A stretch of DNA of 64,000 nt from Candidatus Gastranaerophilales bacterium (GTDB taxonomy: Bacteria > Cyanobacteriota > Vampirovibrionia > Gastranaerophilales > Gastranaerophilaceae), in NCBI GenBank assembly GCA_944325835.1, contig CALVBO010000002.1, positions 124,001 through 188,000 on the forward strand. The letters run 5' to 3'. Of this stretch, positions 1 through 8,149 are shown piece after piece. How positions within the stretch are numbered: position 1 is the first letter of the stretch; the number at the start of each line of letters is the position of its first letter. The notes beneath the pieces are model-generated. The model was not told the DNA's origin. It worked only from the letters and a program-made list of their open reading frames with translations, and did not search any database. The position numbers and the translations under genes are program-made.

Positions 1-94
1 TAACAATTATAAGCAGGATTTCAAGCGGGAACAGCACTCTTTCAATCCTGCCCCAGCCGCTTAACTCGGATTTGATAAATTCCGCGATACCCAT
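1..94 (-). CDS. pnuC: PnuC-like nicotinamide riboside transporter, N-terminal fragment
   Basis: The reading frame starts at ATG (94) and runs off the left edge, so only about 31 residues are visible. They begin MGIAEFIKSELSGWGRIERV and continue into a hydrophobic stretch. The ELSGW sequence just before the first membrane helix is typical of PnuC-family vitamin B3/B1 transporters, which is the basis of the call. There is no Shine-Dalgarno sequence. Instead TATAAT lies exactly 6 nt before the ATG, suggesting a leaderless mRNA. With so little sequence the identity is probable, not certain. Confidence 0.5.
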   Translation of the reverse strand, partial: MGIAEFIKSELSGWGRIERVLFPLEILLIIV

Positions 95-100
95 AAACCT

Positions 101-130
101 ATTATAACGGCAAAACCTGCTCTCAGGCAA
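101..130 (-). promoter_or_regulatory. Promoter of pnuC-like gene (leaderless)
   Basis: On the minus strand TTGCCT is followed after 18 bp by a consensus TATAAT (101-106). Exactly 6 nt separate it from the ATG at 94, so transcription would start at or next to the start codon. Confidence 0.55.
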
Positions 131-190
131 CAATGAAAACCAGCTTTACATTTAGCTGTGTTTGTTGTCTGCTATATGTAGGGAAAAGTA

Positions 191-1180
191 ATGCAAGTAA
201 ACAGTCTTAGTCCGAATAACCCGAATTTTACGGGAGCCTTAAACAATAAATTTCTCCTGAAAGGTCTGGAGAAGATATCCGAACACGGAATGACAGTAGG
301 TGCCGGAACATCACTTATAATGTCGCTTGGCGTAAGACCGCTTGCAATCCAAGCAACTCCTGACGTTGAAAAAGAAAATAAGCAATACGCCATTGCAAAC
401 TCTGTGTGTTCAGGGATTATAAAATTCGGTATGGTAGAAGCACTGGCGCTTCCGATAGAAAATGCGGTCAAGAAAATAGACCAAAATCCGCGCAAATATC
501 TAAAAAATTCCCCGAAAACCTTTGTGAAGTCACGCAGTTACGAGCTTGGAACCCAAATTATGAAACTCGGCACCGGACTTGTTACCGCAATTCCGAAATC
601 AATGCTTACAATCGCGCTTATCCCTGTCATTATGGATAAAATTTTCAACATCCGCCCGACTGACAAAAAAACGGAAATGCCTGCAGAGGCGCCTGCCGAT
701 AAAAACCTTTCTTTCAAGGGAAAATCCGCTATTGCCTCAGGCATAGGCAAAGTTCTGGATAACAAAAGCGTGCGCAAGCTTCTTAAAAAATACGAAAATC
801 AGGATAAAGATATTGCCAAACACCTCTCCGCCGGAACGGATATTCTTTTAACATCTTCCTTTGCGTGGCAGACAAGTAAAAGCGACAAAATCAAAGAAAA
901 CCGTAAAAAAGCACTGATTTACAACAACGTAATCGCAACCGGCATAACCCTTGCCGGCGGCTACGGGGTTGACAGCCTTGTTAAAGAAAAAAGTGCCAAA
1001 TTCGTCGAACGATTTGCAAAAGCGAACAAAGGTGATCCGAAACTTCACAAATATATTGAAGGAATAAACATCGTCCGCCCTGCGTTGATATTTGCGGCAA
1101 TTTATTATGGAATCCTTCCGATTTTCTCAACGTACATGGCAGAAAAAATCGACAAATTTATAGAAAATAAGGAGAGCTAA
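191..1180 (+). CDS. Unknown membrane-associated protein with N-terminal NFTG motif
   Basis: I do not recognise this 329-residue protein. It starts MQVNSLSPNNPNFTG, one of several unrelated proteins in the window that carry a short NF-T/G type motif in the first 30 residues. It has no classical signal peptide. Hydrophobic stretches near residues 45-60, 80-100, 120-145, 240-260 and 295-320 suggest membrane insertion, separated by Lys-rich soluble parts. An AGGGAAA stretch precedes the ATG. Its stop overlaps the start of the SGNH hydrolase gene (TAATG), so the two are translationally coupled. Function unknown. Confidence 0.8.
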   Translation: MQVNSLSPNNPNFTGALNNKFLLKGLEKISEHGMTVGAGTSLIMSLGVRPLAIQATPDVEKENKQYAIANSVCSGIIKFGMVEALALPIENAVKKIDQNPRKYLKNSPKTFVKSRSYELGTQIMKLGTGLVTAIPKSMLTIALIPVIMDKIFNIRPTDKKTEMPAEAPADKNLSFKGKSAIASGIGKVLDNKSVRKLLKKYENQDKDIAKHLSAGTDILLTSSFAWQTSKSDKIKENRKKALIYNNVIATGITLAGGYGVDSLVKEKSAKFVERFAKANKGDPKLHKYIEGINIVRPALIFAAIYYGILPIFSTYMAEKIDKFIENKES

Positions 1181-1791
1181 TGAAAAAAGTTTTATGTTTC
1201 GGGGACAGTAACACCTTCGGATTTATTCCGGGAAGCGGGAAACGCTATGATAAAAATACCCGCTGGAGCGGAATTTTAACGCAACTCGCCGCAGAAAAAT
1301 TTGAAATAATTGAAGCCGGTTGTAATAACCGCACCGCCTTCTCCGACAATCCCGCAGGATTTGAGCAAACCGGATACAAAGTTCTGCCGACACTTCTAAA
1401 TAAGGATTTAGACTGCGTCATACTTGCAATCGGTGTGAACGACCTGCAATTTTTCTACAATCCGTCATTAGAGGAAATCGAAAACGGCATGCGCCGATTA
1501 GTTGATATTGTCCGCGAGCAATGTCCGAAAGCTGAAATCATTCTGGTTTCACCGGCAAGACTGACCGATAATATTTTCAACGGCTACTTTCGCGCAATGT
1601 TCGACAAAATGTCCATTGAAAAATCCCTGTACCTGAGTGAAATCTATGAAAGCATTGCTAAAGAAAAAAACTGCCGTTTTACAGACTGGGACAAAATAGT
1701 AACGGTTTCGCCAAAAGACGGTCTGCACCTTGAGCCTGAAGCACACAAAAAAATCGCAGAGGCAATGTTTGAGTGCTTATTGTCATTATAA
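1180..1791 (+). CDS. SGNH/GDSL-family hydrolase (arylesterase-like)
   Basis: The 203-residue protein has the ordered SGNH blocks: GDSN near residues 8-11 (nucleophile Ser), a central GCNNRT turn (Asn), AIGVND near residue 85, and DGLHL near 185 supplying the catalytic Asp-His pair. It is cytoplasmic by sequence, with no signal peptide, and matches small TesA/arylesterase-type hydrolases acting on esters or acyl groups. The substrate cannot be told. It overlaps the upstream gene by one base-pair step (TAATG). A 19-bp fragment of the repeat element's 3' end lies just after the stop. Confidence 0.85.
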   Translation: MKKVLCFGDSNTFGFIPGSGKRYDKNTRWSGILTQLAAEKFEIIEAGCNNRTAFSDNPAGFEQTGYKVLPTLLNKDLDCVILAIGVNDLQFFYNPSLEEIENGMRRLVDIVREQCPKAEIILVSPARLTDNIFNGYFRAMFDKMSIEKSLYLSEIYESIAKEKNCRFTDWDKIVTVSPKDGLHLEPEAHKKIAEAMFECLLSL

Positions 1792-1792
1792 T

Positions 1793-1811
1793 GCGAGCCT
1801 TTCTCGGACAA
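1793..1811 (+). repeat. Remnant of repeat-element 3' terminus
   Basis: GCGAGCCTTTCTCGGACAA matches the last 19 bp of the long repeat elements with one change (T to C). It lies 2 bp after the stop of the SGNH hydrolase gene; no other part of an element is visible. Confidence 0.6.
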
Positions 1812-1849
1812 ATAATTTTCATGATACAATTTAGTCATGAGGAGTTAGT

Positions 1850-4800
1850 ATGGCAGTAAAAACTATTTGCCCAAACGCAGGGCAGCAGGAATGTATTAAG
1901 ACTTTAAACGGCCCCGTCATGGTGCTTGCAGGCCCGGGAACAGGGAAAACCTTTACCATAATTCAGCGTATAAAATTCATGATTGAAAGCGGCATAGCAC
2001 CGGATTCCATACTTTGCCTTACATACTCCGAAGCCGCCGCGAATGAAATGAAAGCGCGGCTTGTAAAAGAAATCGGAACCGTCGCTTCCTCCGTCACCAT
2101 CCACACCTACCACGCGTTCTGCAACGAAATTATCCGCCAGAACCCTATGGAATTTGAACTGCTTGACGGCGTCGGACTGGTTGACGACATTACAAAACGC
2201 ACGCTTATGAGCGAAACTATTGACGAAGTCAAACCGAAATTTTACAAAACCAAATGGGGCGACAGCAAATATTTTATCCCCGAGCTTCTCGGAGCCGTCG
2301 ATGAGATAAAGAAAAATCAGGTCACAAAAGAAGATTACTTCAACACACTTCAAAACCACCCGCAATGGGGCGGCAAAATGAAAGAACTTGAAGAAGAATA
2401 CAAAACCCGCGAAGAAAAAGGCAAACTCGTCAAAACTTTCCTCAACTCCTACGAAAATCATAAGAAAAAACTCGGCAAAGCCCGCGAAGCATGGGAAATT
2501 TTTGAAAAATATGACATCAAACTCAAACAAAACAACTTCATTGACTTCAACGACATGATTAACCTTGTTCTTGAAACCTTTGACACAAATGAAGATTTTC
2601 TCAAACACGTGAGCGCAAAATACCGATACTTCCTTGTTGACGAATATCAGGACACAAACTATGCACAGAACAAAATCGTTTTCAAACTGGCGCAGGGCGC
2701 GGGCTGTGATAATATTTTCGTTGTCGGGGATGATGATCAGATAATCTATGAATTTCAGGGCGCCAAAACCGACACACTCGCGAAATTCCTTTCACTCTAT
2801 CCGGCAACAAAAGTTATATGCCTGAATGAAAATAACCGTTCAACCCAGAATATTCTGGATTTCAGCTACGGAGTAATCGCGCAGGACGAAACACGCCTTG
2901 AATTTAACCCTCAATTTGCCTCCTACGGAATTAATAAAAAACTCATTGCAAAAAACGAAAGCATCAACGCTAAAAATAAACTAATTCAACTGCACAGCTT
3001 TGCAGACATCAAACAGGAAAACAATTTTATCGCAGACGAAATCGAAAAGCTGTCAAAAGCCATGCCGGATAATCTTTCGCAAATCGCTATTCTAACACGC
3101 GAAAACGGCGAATTGATGAACTTTGCAGAACTTCTGGCCGCCAAAAATATTCCGTTCCAGATTAAATCAAGCAAAAGTATCTTCGGACTAAAACCTTCAA
3201 TCCTCATATATTTTTACCTGAAAGCGCTGGAAAATCACGAGCTTTACGCAGACAAACTCTTCGGGCTTTTGATTTCCAAACCGTTTGATTTTGAACTTGC
3301 CGATTACAACTTTTTGCTGGAGCAAAACAGACTTAACCACCTTGATTTTATTGCGAATTTGCGGCTAAACCGTGAACACGAATGGGTTAACAGGGAAAAA
3401 GTTGAAAACTTCCTGACAACTTTTGAATCCCTCAAAGATTATAAATCCGCCGAAACCCTCAAAAATCTTATCGTTGCGGTTATCAACAGAACCGGACTTT
3501 TAAAATATTTTGTAGAAAACGAAGTCAACCGCGTTGAGAATGTTTTTGCAATAAAACGTATCGTTGATGAAGCGCAGGCGTTTATGAATCTGCACGAAAG
3601 CGCATCGCTTACAGACTTCATAGCTCACCTTGATATGGCTTTTGAAAGCGGAATACCTATTACAATCGACAAAGACGAATACACCCAGAACGCAATCCAG
3701 CTTGTGACTCTTCACAGCGCAAAAGGCCGTGAATTTGAATACGTTTTTATGCCAAACCTCATTGCAAAAAAATGGGAAGGCAAACGGGTTATAAATTCAA
3801 CTTCTCTGCCAATTTCACACGAAGAAATTGATGAGGACGCCCGCCGGAAATCCGAACAGCTGCGCCTTCTTTTTGTCGGAATTACAAGGGCAAAACATTC
3901 ACTTACTCTGTCGTTTTCAAACACAATAGACGGCAAGCCGCAGGAATTGACCTCTTACCTTTCACGCGTAATCCAAAATTCCGCACCGGTGGAAGAGTTT
4001 AACCACGAACTTACACGCGAAGATTACACCTTTGAAATAATCAAAAGTCTTACGCAAAACAACTTTGATTATAAAAGCGCATTCAGGGATGAACTTTTCG
4101 CCCGTATTAAAGACTTTATTCTAAGCCCGAGCGCGCTAAACACCTATCAGGCATGCCCGCGCAATTTTCTCTATACATATATCCTGCAAATTCCAATCTA
4201 CAGCGGGGAATGGGACAGCGCAAATTATGGAAAAGCGGTGCACAAGACACTTGAAATTTCAATGCAGATTGCAAAAGAAACCGGCTCTTATCCAAATCAA
4301 GAGGAAGTTTGCGAACTTTTCAAAAAAAATCTTTCTACACAAAAATTTTCCGATGCGCAGAAACGGAGTCAGTTCAGTGAGCGCGGGGAGAAAAAACTTT
4401 CCGAATTTTACCCGAAATTTACGGAAATTCCGCCGGAAAGAGTTTTCGCAACCGAATATTTCCTGAATTTCGTTCCTGTGGAAAACTATTTTATAAAAGG
4501 TTTTATCGACAGAATTGAGCAGAATTCTGACGGAACATATTCACTCTACGACTATAAAACGGGCTCAGCCAAGCGAAAAACCCAAATAGTTGACGGCGGT
4601 GATTACGAAAACTACCTGAACCAGCTGCGCTTTTACAAATTTGCGTTTGAAATTCAAAATAAAGGCGCAAAAGTAACTGACGCCGGCTTGATTTTTGTAG
4701 AGGAACCGGCTGAAAACTTCTACACAAAGCTAACCGAAGCTGATAACGAAATCATCAAAGAAAAAATACTGGACACCTACAAAAACATCCACGAGCTTAA

Positions 4801-4876
4801 CTTTGACCCGCAGGAAGGAAACGAAAAGGTTTGCGCAAACTGTGAATATCGTCAATTATGCAAATTGGTCTTGTAA
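1850..4876 (+). CDS. UvrD/REP-family helicase fused to RecB-like nuclease
   Basis: This 1008-residue protein is a superfamily 1A DNA helicase with a C-terminal PD-(D/E)XK nuclease. Visible motifs in order are Walker A AGPGTGKT (27-34), the DExx box DEYQDTN (about 264), VGDDDQIIYEFQGA (motif III), LVTLHSAKGREFEYVF (motif V) and RLLFVGITRAKHSL (motif VI). The nuclease part has GFIDRI and DYKTGS (about 885-905), with one Cys in YQACPRNF (about 768) and CANC plus LC at the C-terminus. That Cys pattern is the AddB/RecB-type Fe-S staple. It probably acts in double-strand-break processing. GAGGAG lies 5 nt before the ATG, and TACAAT about 20 nt upstream may be its -10 box. No AddA/AddB partner is adjacent. 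Confidence 0.9.
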   Translation: MAVKTICPNAGQQECIKTLNGPVMVLAGPGTGKTFTIIQRIKFMIESGIAPDSILCLTYSEAAANEMKARLVKEIGTVASSVTIHTYHAFCNEIIRQNPMEFELLDGVGLVDDITKRTLMSETIDEVKPKFYKTKWGDSKYFIPELLGAVDEIKKNQVTKEDYFNTLQNHPQWGGKMKELEEEYKTREEKGKLVKTFLNSYENHKKKLGKAREAWEIFEKYDIKLKQNNFIDFNDMINLVLETFDTNEDFLKHVSAKYRYFLVDEYQDTNYAQNKIVFKLAQGAGCDNIFVVGDDDQIIYEFQGAKTDTLAKFLSLYPATKVICLNENNRSTQNILDFSYGVIAQDETRLEFNPQFASYGINKKLIAKNESINAKNKLIQLHSFADIKQENNFIADEIEKLSKAMPDNLSQIAILTRENGELMNFAELLAAKNIPFQIKSSKSIFGLKPSILIYFYLKALENHELYADKLFGLLISKPFDFELADYNFLLEQNRLNHLDFIANLRLNREHEWVNREKVENFLTTFESLKDYKSAETLKNLIVAVINRTGLLKYFVENEVNRVENVFAIKRIVDEAQAFMNLHESASLTDFIAHLDMAFESGIPITIDKDEYTQNAIQLVTLHSAKGREFEYVFMPNLIAKKWEGKRVINSTSLPISHEEIDEDARRKSEQLRLLFVGITRAKHSLTLSFSNTIDGKPQELTSYLSRVIQNSAPVEEFNHELTREDYTFEIIKSLTQNNFDYKSAFRDELFARIKDFILSPSALNTYQACPRNFLYTYILQIPIYSGEWDSANYGKAVHKTLEISMQIAKETGSYPNQEEVCELFKKNLSTQKFSDAQKRSQFSERGEKKLSEFYPKFTEIPPERVFATEYFLNFVPVENYFIKGFIDRIEQNSDGTYSLYDYKTGSAKRKTQIVDGGDYENYLNQLRFYKFAFEIQNKGAKVTDAGLIFVEEPAENFYTKLTEADNEIIKEKILDTYKNIHELNFDPQEGNEKVCANCEYRQLCKLVL

Positions 4877-4899
4877 ATATTTTTTCAGCATAGTAGAAT
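4871..4899 (+). promoter_or_regulatory. Ancestral promoter of tRNA-Leu array
   Basis: TTGTAA, 17 bp, TAGAAT, followed 6 nt later by the first partial copy of the tRNA-Leu 5' end (4906). The same 6-nt gap separates TATAAA from the intact tRNA start at 5185. Confidence 0.5.
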
Positions 4900-4905
4900 A
4901 TGTAT

Positions 4906-5184
4906 GTCTGGGTGGCAAAATAATCGTTGAAAATTTAATATAAATATTATGTCTGGGTGGCACTCTGCCGAGAAAAACGATTAAGTATCGTTTTTCGAGA
5001 GGGTGCGAAAGCACTTCCGCCACCGTGGATGCTAAAACAATCGTTGAAAACTTAATATAAACATTATGTCTGGGTGGCACTCTGCCGAGAAAAACGATTA
5101 AGTATCGTTTTTCGAGAGGGTGCGAAAGCACTTCCGCCACCGTGGATGCTAAAACAATCGTTGAAAACTTAATATAAACATTAT
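4906..5184 (+). repeat. tRNA-Leu 5'-end duplications carrying a hairpin module
   Basis: The first 11 nt of tRNA-Leu (GTCTGGGTGGC) occur at 4906, 4951 and 5068 before the intact gene at 5185. The 117-bp units 4951-5067 and 5068-5184 are identical. Each holds the tRNA 5' end, then the module ACTCTGCCGA-hairpin-CGAGAGG, a GTGC-GAAA-GCAC hairpin, TTCCGCCACC (reverse complement of tRNA nt 7-16) and an AT-rich promoter-like stretch ending TATAAA plus 6 nt. GGTGGC and GCCACC would close a three-way junction in RNA or extruded DNA. Confidence 0.9.
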
Positions 5185-5266
5185 GTCTGGGTGGCGGAAT
5201 TGGTAGACGCGCACGATTCAGGTTCGTGTGGAGAGATCCTTGAGGGTTCAAACCCCTTCCCGGACA
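5185..5266 (+). tRNA. tRNA-Leu (CAG)
   Basis: The 82-nt gene folds with a 7-bp acceptor stem (GTCTGGG with CCCGGAC, discriminator A), a D arm, and an anticodon arm CACGA-TTCAGGT-TCGTG giving anticodon CAG. It also has a variable arm and a T arm with TTCAAAC. CCA is not encoded. It is the only complete copy after three partial 5' copies. Its proximal promoter is TATAAA ending 6 nt before the first base. Confidence 0.93.
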
Positions 5267-5274
5267 TTTTTTAT

Positions 5275-5620
5275 GCCCGAGAAAGACTCGGCTGAGCCGT
5301 AGTCATATTTGCAACAAACGCTAACATAAGCATATAAACACAATGGAGAAACCACTCAATGCCGAGTCTTTTGAGTGGCACTCTGCCGAGCAAAACAATC
5401 CAGTGAATTGTTTTGCGAGAGGTAGACAGCACTCTGCCGAACAAACGATTGAGTATCGTTTGTGAGAGGTAAGCAGGTTGACCTGCGTTACCCCGCCTGA
5501 CAAATCAAAGATTAGAAACGGCGGTGATATTATGCTCGCCTGCTCCCCTCGTTCCCACGAGGTGACACTGCGAGCATCGGCTTACGCTTTGAGCAGGGCA
5601 AGCAGGCGACGAAGAACTGC
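5275..5620 (-). mobile_element. Long composite repeat element (class II)
   Basis: Reading the minus strand, the 346-bp element starts GCAGTTCTTCG (5620) and ends CTTTCTCGGGC (5275). It contains a CGCCTGCT/AGCAGGCG hairpin, a CCGCC/GGCGG hairpin, and two tandem ACTCTGCCGA modules at about 5380 and 5430. The 7-mer TTTTTAT occurs on both flanks (5268-5274 and 5621-5627), as expected of a target duplication. It sits between tRNA-Leu and the 3' end of the gamma-CA gene. No protein gene of its own is visible. Confidence 0.8.
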
Positions 5621-5629
5621 TTTTTATAT

Positions 5630-6289
5630 TTATACATTCATAAGGTAATAGTTTGGCGGGTAGGCCATTACAGGTGAATTATAACCGTTTGCAAGTTCAT
5701 TATTAACCTCAACGACTTCTTTATTCAGGTTTTTGTTTGCGTAATCTTTAGTAATTTCAGGGAGAGCGTCAGCCTGCTGCTGGGTTTTGATTACCTCTCC
5801 GGCCGGAACGTATCTGTTAGATGCGACTTTAACGCCGATAACTTTAGCAGCCGGCTCAATTACAACATTATCGCCGACTTCTGATTTATAAACAAAAGAC
5901 TGCATCCCGACAAAAACATTATCACCGACTTTTGCAGGCCCGTGGATTTGTGCCTGATGCGCAACGCTTGTATTTTTACCTACGTACACGGAAAATTTTG
6001 CGCCGTTATGTTCTTTAAACTTATCCTTAAGCCCGTGGAGGACAACGCCGTCTTGAATATTGGAATTTTCACCGACATAAATAGGTGAGCCTTCATCCGC
6101 TCTAATAACGGCTGTCGGCGCAACATTTACATTTTTTTCAATAATAGCGTTTCCGATAACAGAGGCCTGCGGGTCGACATACGCCCCCGGCATAATCCGC
6201 GGAACTACCCGCTGCGGTGTAAAAGTTGTAAGCGGATTTGGCTTAATATTTAAATTTCTGTCCGGCTGCATAAGCGTTACTGGCTGCAT
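5630..6289 (-). CDS. Gamma-carbonic anhydrase, CcmM N-domain-like
   Basis: The 219-residue protein is a left-handed beta-helix of the gamma-carbonic anhydrase family. The order IRADEG, NIQDGVVLHG, VAHQAQIHGPAKVGDNVFVG and RYVPAGEVIKTQQQADALP follows the N-terminal domain of cyanobacterial CcmM. His in VLHG and the two His in AHQAQIHG are the expected zinc ligands. The Rubisco-small-subunit-like repeats of full CcmM are absent. I chose the ATG at 6289, preceded by GGAG, over an upstream ATG 39 nt earlier without a ribosome site. It probably hydrates CO2 or acts as a relic scaffold protein. A repeat element begins 10 bp after its stop. Confidence 0.82.
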   Translation of the reverse strand: MQPVTLMQPDRNLNIKPNPLTTFTPQRVVPRIMPGAYVDPQASVIGNAIIEKNVNVAPTAVIRADEGSPIYVGENSNIQDGVVLHGLKDKFKEHNGAKFSVYVGKNTSVAHQAQIHGPAKVGDNVFVGMQSFVYKSEVGDNVVIEPAAKVIGVKVASNRYVPAGEVIKTQQQADALPEITKDYANKNLNKEVVEVNNELANGYNSPVMAYPPNYYLMNV

Positions 6290-6434
6290 AAAATACTCCT
6301 TATTTTTATTAATTCTTATTACATTCATAATAAAACTAAAGGAAAAAATTTTTCAACACCGCAGGAGAAAAATTTTAAATAAGCTTAACATAAAAAGTAT
6401 TTTATTATATAATTCAGATGAAAAGGAGTTAACT

Positions 6435-7319
6435 ATGGGTTTAGAATTTGCTATTGATAAGGAAAAATGTGTTCACTGCGGCAAGTGCGTAAAGGATTGT
6501 CTTGTCGGGATAATTGAATTTGACGGGGATAAAACTCCGCGTTTAACGCCTGATGCAGAGGAAAGATGTATCAACTGCCAGCACTGCCTTGCAATATGTC
6601 CGACAGGCGCGCTTTCTATCCGCGGGCGAAAACCGGAGAATTCCGAACCTGTTGACCGCCAGCAAAATCCTGAAAAACTCCTTAATCTAATCAAAAACAG
6701 AAGAAGTTTCAGGCACTATAAGCCGGAAAACCTTCCTGCCGAAACTCTGGAGAAGCTCAAAAATATGTTAAACTGGGTTCCGACCGGCTGTAACAACCAC
6801 GGTCTGCATTTTTCGTTCATTGATGATGTTGAAGTTATGAACGAATTTCGCGGCTATGTTAACTCAGAACTTTTAAAGCAGTTAAGCAAAACACCTGTCA
6901 GAGGTATTATGAACAAGTTTTCACGCTACAAAGATGCATTTCTTAAAGGTGAGGACGTAATTTTTCGCGGCGCACCGCACATGGTTGTCGCAAGCGCTCC
7001 GATTGATGCACCTTGCGCTAATGTAGACCCGATTATCGCATTAAGTTACTTTGAGCTTTACGCCCAAAGCCTCGGGGTTGCAACTCTCTGGTGCGGATTT
7101 GCCGAAGCGTGCCTGCTCTTTTTCCCTGAACTGTGCGACAAACTTGAAATCCCTGAAAACTACAAAGCCTCATACGTAATGCTTTTCGGCCCTGCGGATG
7201 TAAAATACGCACGCTCAACACAACCGGATCCCGTTGGCATATCAATAGTAAAGAAAGGTGCTGTACAAAAAATCGGATTAAAACAAAAAATTAAACGGCT
7301 TTTCTGGAATTTAAGATAA
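6435..7319 (+). CDS. Ferredoxin-nitroreductase fusion
   Basis: The 294-residue protein begins with a two-cluster ferredoxin domain: CVHCGKCVKDC near residues 12-22 and CINCQHCLAICP near 44-55. A nitroreductase-like flavin domain follows (NRRSFRHYKPENLP at about 90, then VPTGCNNHGL and a C-terminal AYxMLFGPADVKY stretch). Such fusions are FMN oxidoreductases that take electrons through the built-in Fe-S clusters, common in anaerobes. AGGAG precedes the ATG. It converges with the phosphatase gene and overlaps its 3' end by 9 bp. The physiological substrate is unknown. Confidence 0.88.
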   Translation: MGLEFAIDKEKCVHCGKCVKDCLVGIIEFDGDKTPRLTPDAEERCINCQHCLAICPTGALSIRGRKPENSEPVDRQQNPEKLLNLIKNRRSFRHYKPENLPAETLEKLKNMLNWVPTGCNNHGLHFSFIDDVEVMNEFRGYVNSELLKQLSKTPVRGIMNKFSRYKDAFLKGEDVIFRGAPHMVVASAPIDAPCANVDPIIALSYFELYAQSLGVATLWCGFAEACLLFFPELCDKLEIPENYKASYVMLFGPADVKYARSTQPDPVGISIVKKGAVQKIGLKQKIKRLFWNLR

Positions 7320-7952
7320 ACGGTACGACTGAACAAACTTTTCCTCCGGCAAAACAATCGCCGTAAGCGGCGCGTCCGGAAATTTCCCGCAGCCTGTATC
7401 AATACAGATTTTATCAGGCTGCACAAGCGGCTCCTTGAATTCTGTATGTCCGAAGATGATTTTCTGCGGCAAGTTATGTTTGTTGTTGATAAATTGCTGC
7501 CTGATATAATAAAAATCGTGTTCGTCCTGCACCTCAAACGGAACTCCCGGCCTTATCCCCGCATGGATAAATAAATATTTTTCCGTCATATAGTAAGGTT
7601 TCAGGCTGTCTAAAAATTCTCCGTGAACTTTATAAATGTTTTCGAAACTTCCGTAACTTTGCGCTGTCTGAACTCCCCCGTAAGTCCAGAAAAGATAATC
7701 ATAATATTCATCGCCCTTACGCGCTTCAAGATACGCATATTCGTGCGAGCCTTTTAGATAAATACAATTACAAACATCAGACATTGATATAATTTTATCA
7801 ATAACGCCCTTAGAATCCGGCCCGCGGTCGATATAATCACCCATAAAAACAATTGTATCTTGGGGCTTCACATCTAATTTTGCTATTAAATCATTCAACT
7901 TGCCGCTTTCGCCGTGTATATCCGTAATCGCTATTATTCTGCTACTGTTCAT
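7311..7952 (-). CDS. PPP-family metallophosphatase
   Basis: The 213-residue protein has calcineurin-type phosphoesterase motifs: TDIHGE (residues 9-14), FMGDYIDRGPDSKG, KGSHEY, FIHAGIRPG and FGHTEF. Together they hold a two-metal centre, as in bacterial Ser/Thr phosphatases and ApaH-like enzymes. The usual GNHE motif reads GSHE here, replacing the metal-ligand Asn by Ser. I place the start at ATG 7952: no Shine-Dalgarno sequence exists, but TATAAT is 6 nt upstream and TTGATG 17 bp further. A TTG 18 nt earlier lies inside the promoter and is unlikely. Confidence 0.83.
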   Translation of the reverse strand: MNSSRIIAITDIHGESGKLNDLIAKLDVKPQDTIVFMGDYIDRGPDSKGVIDKIISMSDVCNCIYLKGSHEYAYLEARKGDEYYDYLFWTYGGVQTAQSYGSFENIYKVHGEFLDSLKPYYMTEKYLFIHAGIRPGVPFEVQDEHDFYYIRQQFINNKHNLPQKIIFGHTEFKEPLVQPDKICIDTGCGKFPDAPLTAIVLPEEKFVQSYRLS

Positions 7953-7958
7953 AAAGAC

Positions 7959-7987
7959 ATTATAACGCAAAAAGAAAAAATCATCAA
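7959..7987 (-). promoter_or_regulatory. Promoter of phosphatase gene (leaderless)
   Basis: Minus strand TTGATG, 17 bp, TATAAT (7959-7964), 6 nt, ATG. Confidence 0.65.
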
Positions 7988-7994
7988 AAGGATA

Positions 7995-8067
7995 AGCCGT
8001 TGACGGGACTCGAACCCGTGACCTGCTGATTACGAATCAGCTGCTCTACCACCTGAGCCACAACGGC
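7995..8067 (-). tRNA. tRNA-Thr (CGT)
   Basis: Minus strand, 73 nt: acceptor GCCGTTG with CAACGGC, D arm GGCTCAGGTGGTAGAGC, anticodon arm GCTGA-TTCGTAA-TCAGC (anticodon CGT), T arm with TTCGAGTC. No CCA is encoded. It lies between the phosphatase gene and the divergent DegT-like gene. Confidence 0.94.
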
Positions 8068-8114
8068 ATGTACAGAGTTATTCTACCACACAAAACTTAC
8101 AACTGCAATATTGT

Positions 8115-8143
8115 TTGTCGGATAGCTTTATTTTATGTACAAT
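8115..8143 (+). promoter_or_regulatory. Promoter of DegT-like gene (leaderless)
   Basis: TTGTCG, 17 bp, TACAAT (8138-8143), then 6 nt to the ATG at 8150. Confidence 0.6.
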
Positions 8144-8149
8144 CCAAAT

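Noticed and set aside
101-190. Riboswitch in front of the pnuC-like gene
   Set aside because: The promoter sits 6 nt from the ATG, leaving no room for a leader.
4951-5184. CRISPR array
   Set aside because: Only two identical 117-bp units with no unique spacers, adjacent to a tRNA, and no cas genes.
4856-5251. 131-residue minus-strand ORF over the tRNA-Leu repeats
   Set aside because: It is made only of the 117-bp repeat read in the antisense frame and crosses the tRNA gene; no ribosome site.
5275-5620. Integron attC sites for the palindromic repeats
   Set aside because: No GTTRRRY-type core sites, no integrase, and no one-cassette-one-site pattern.
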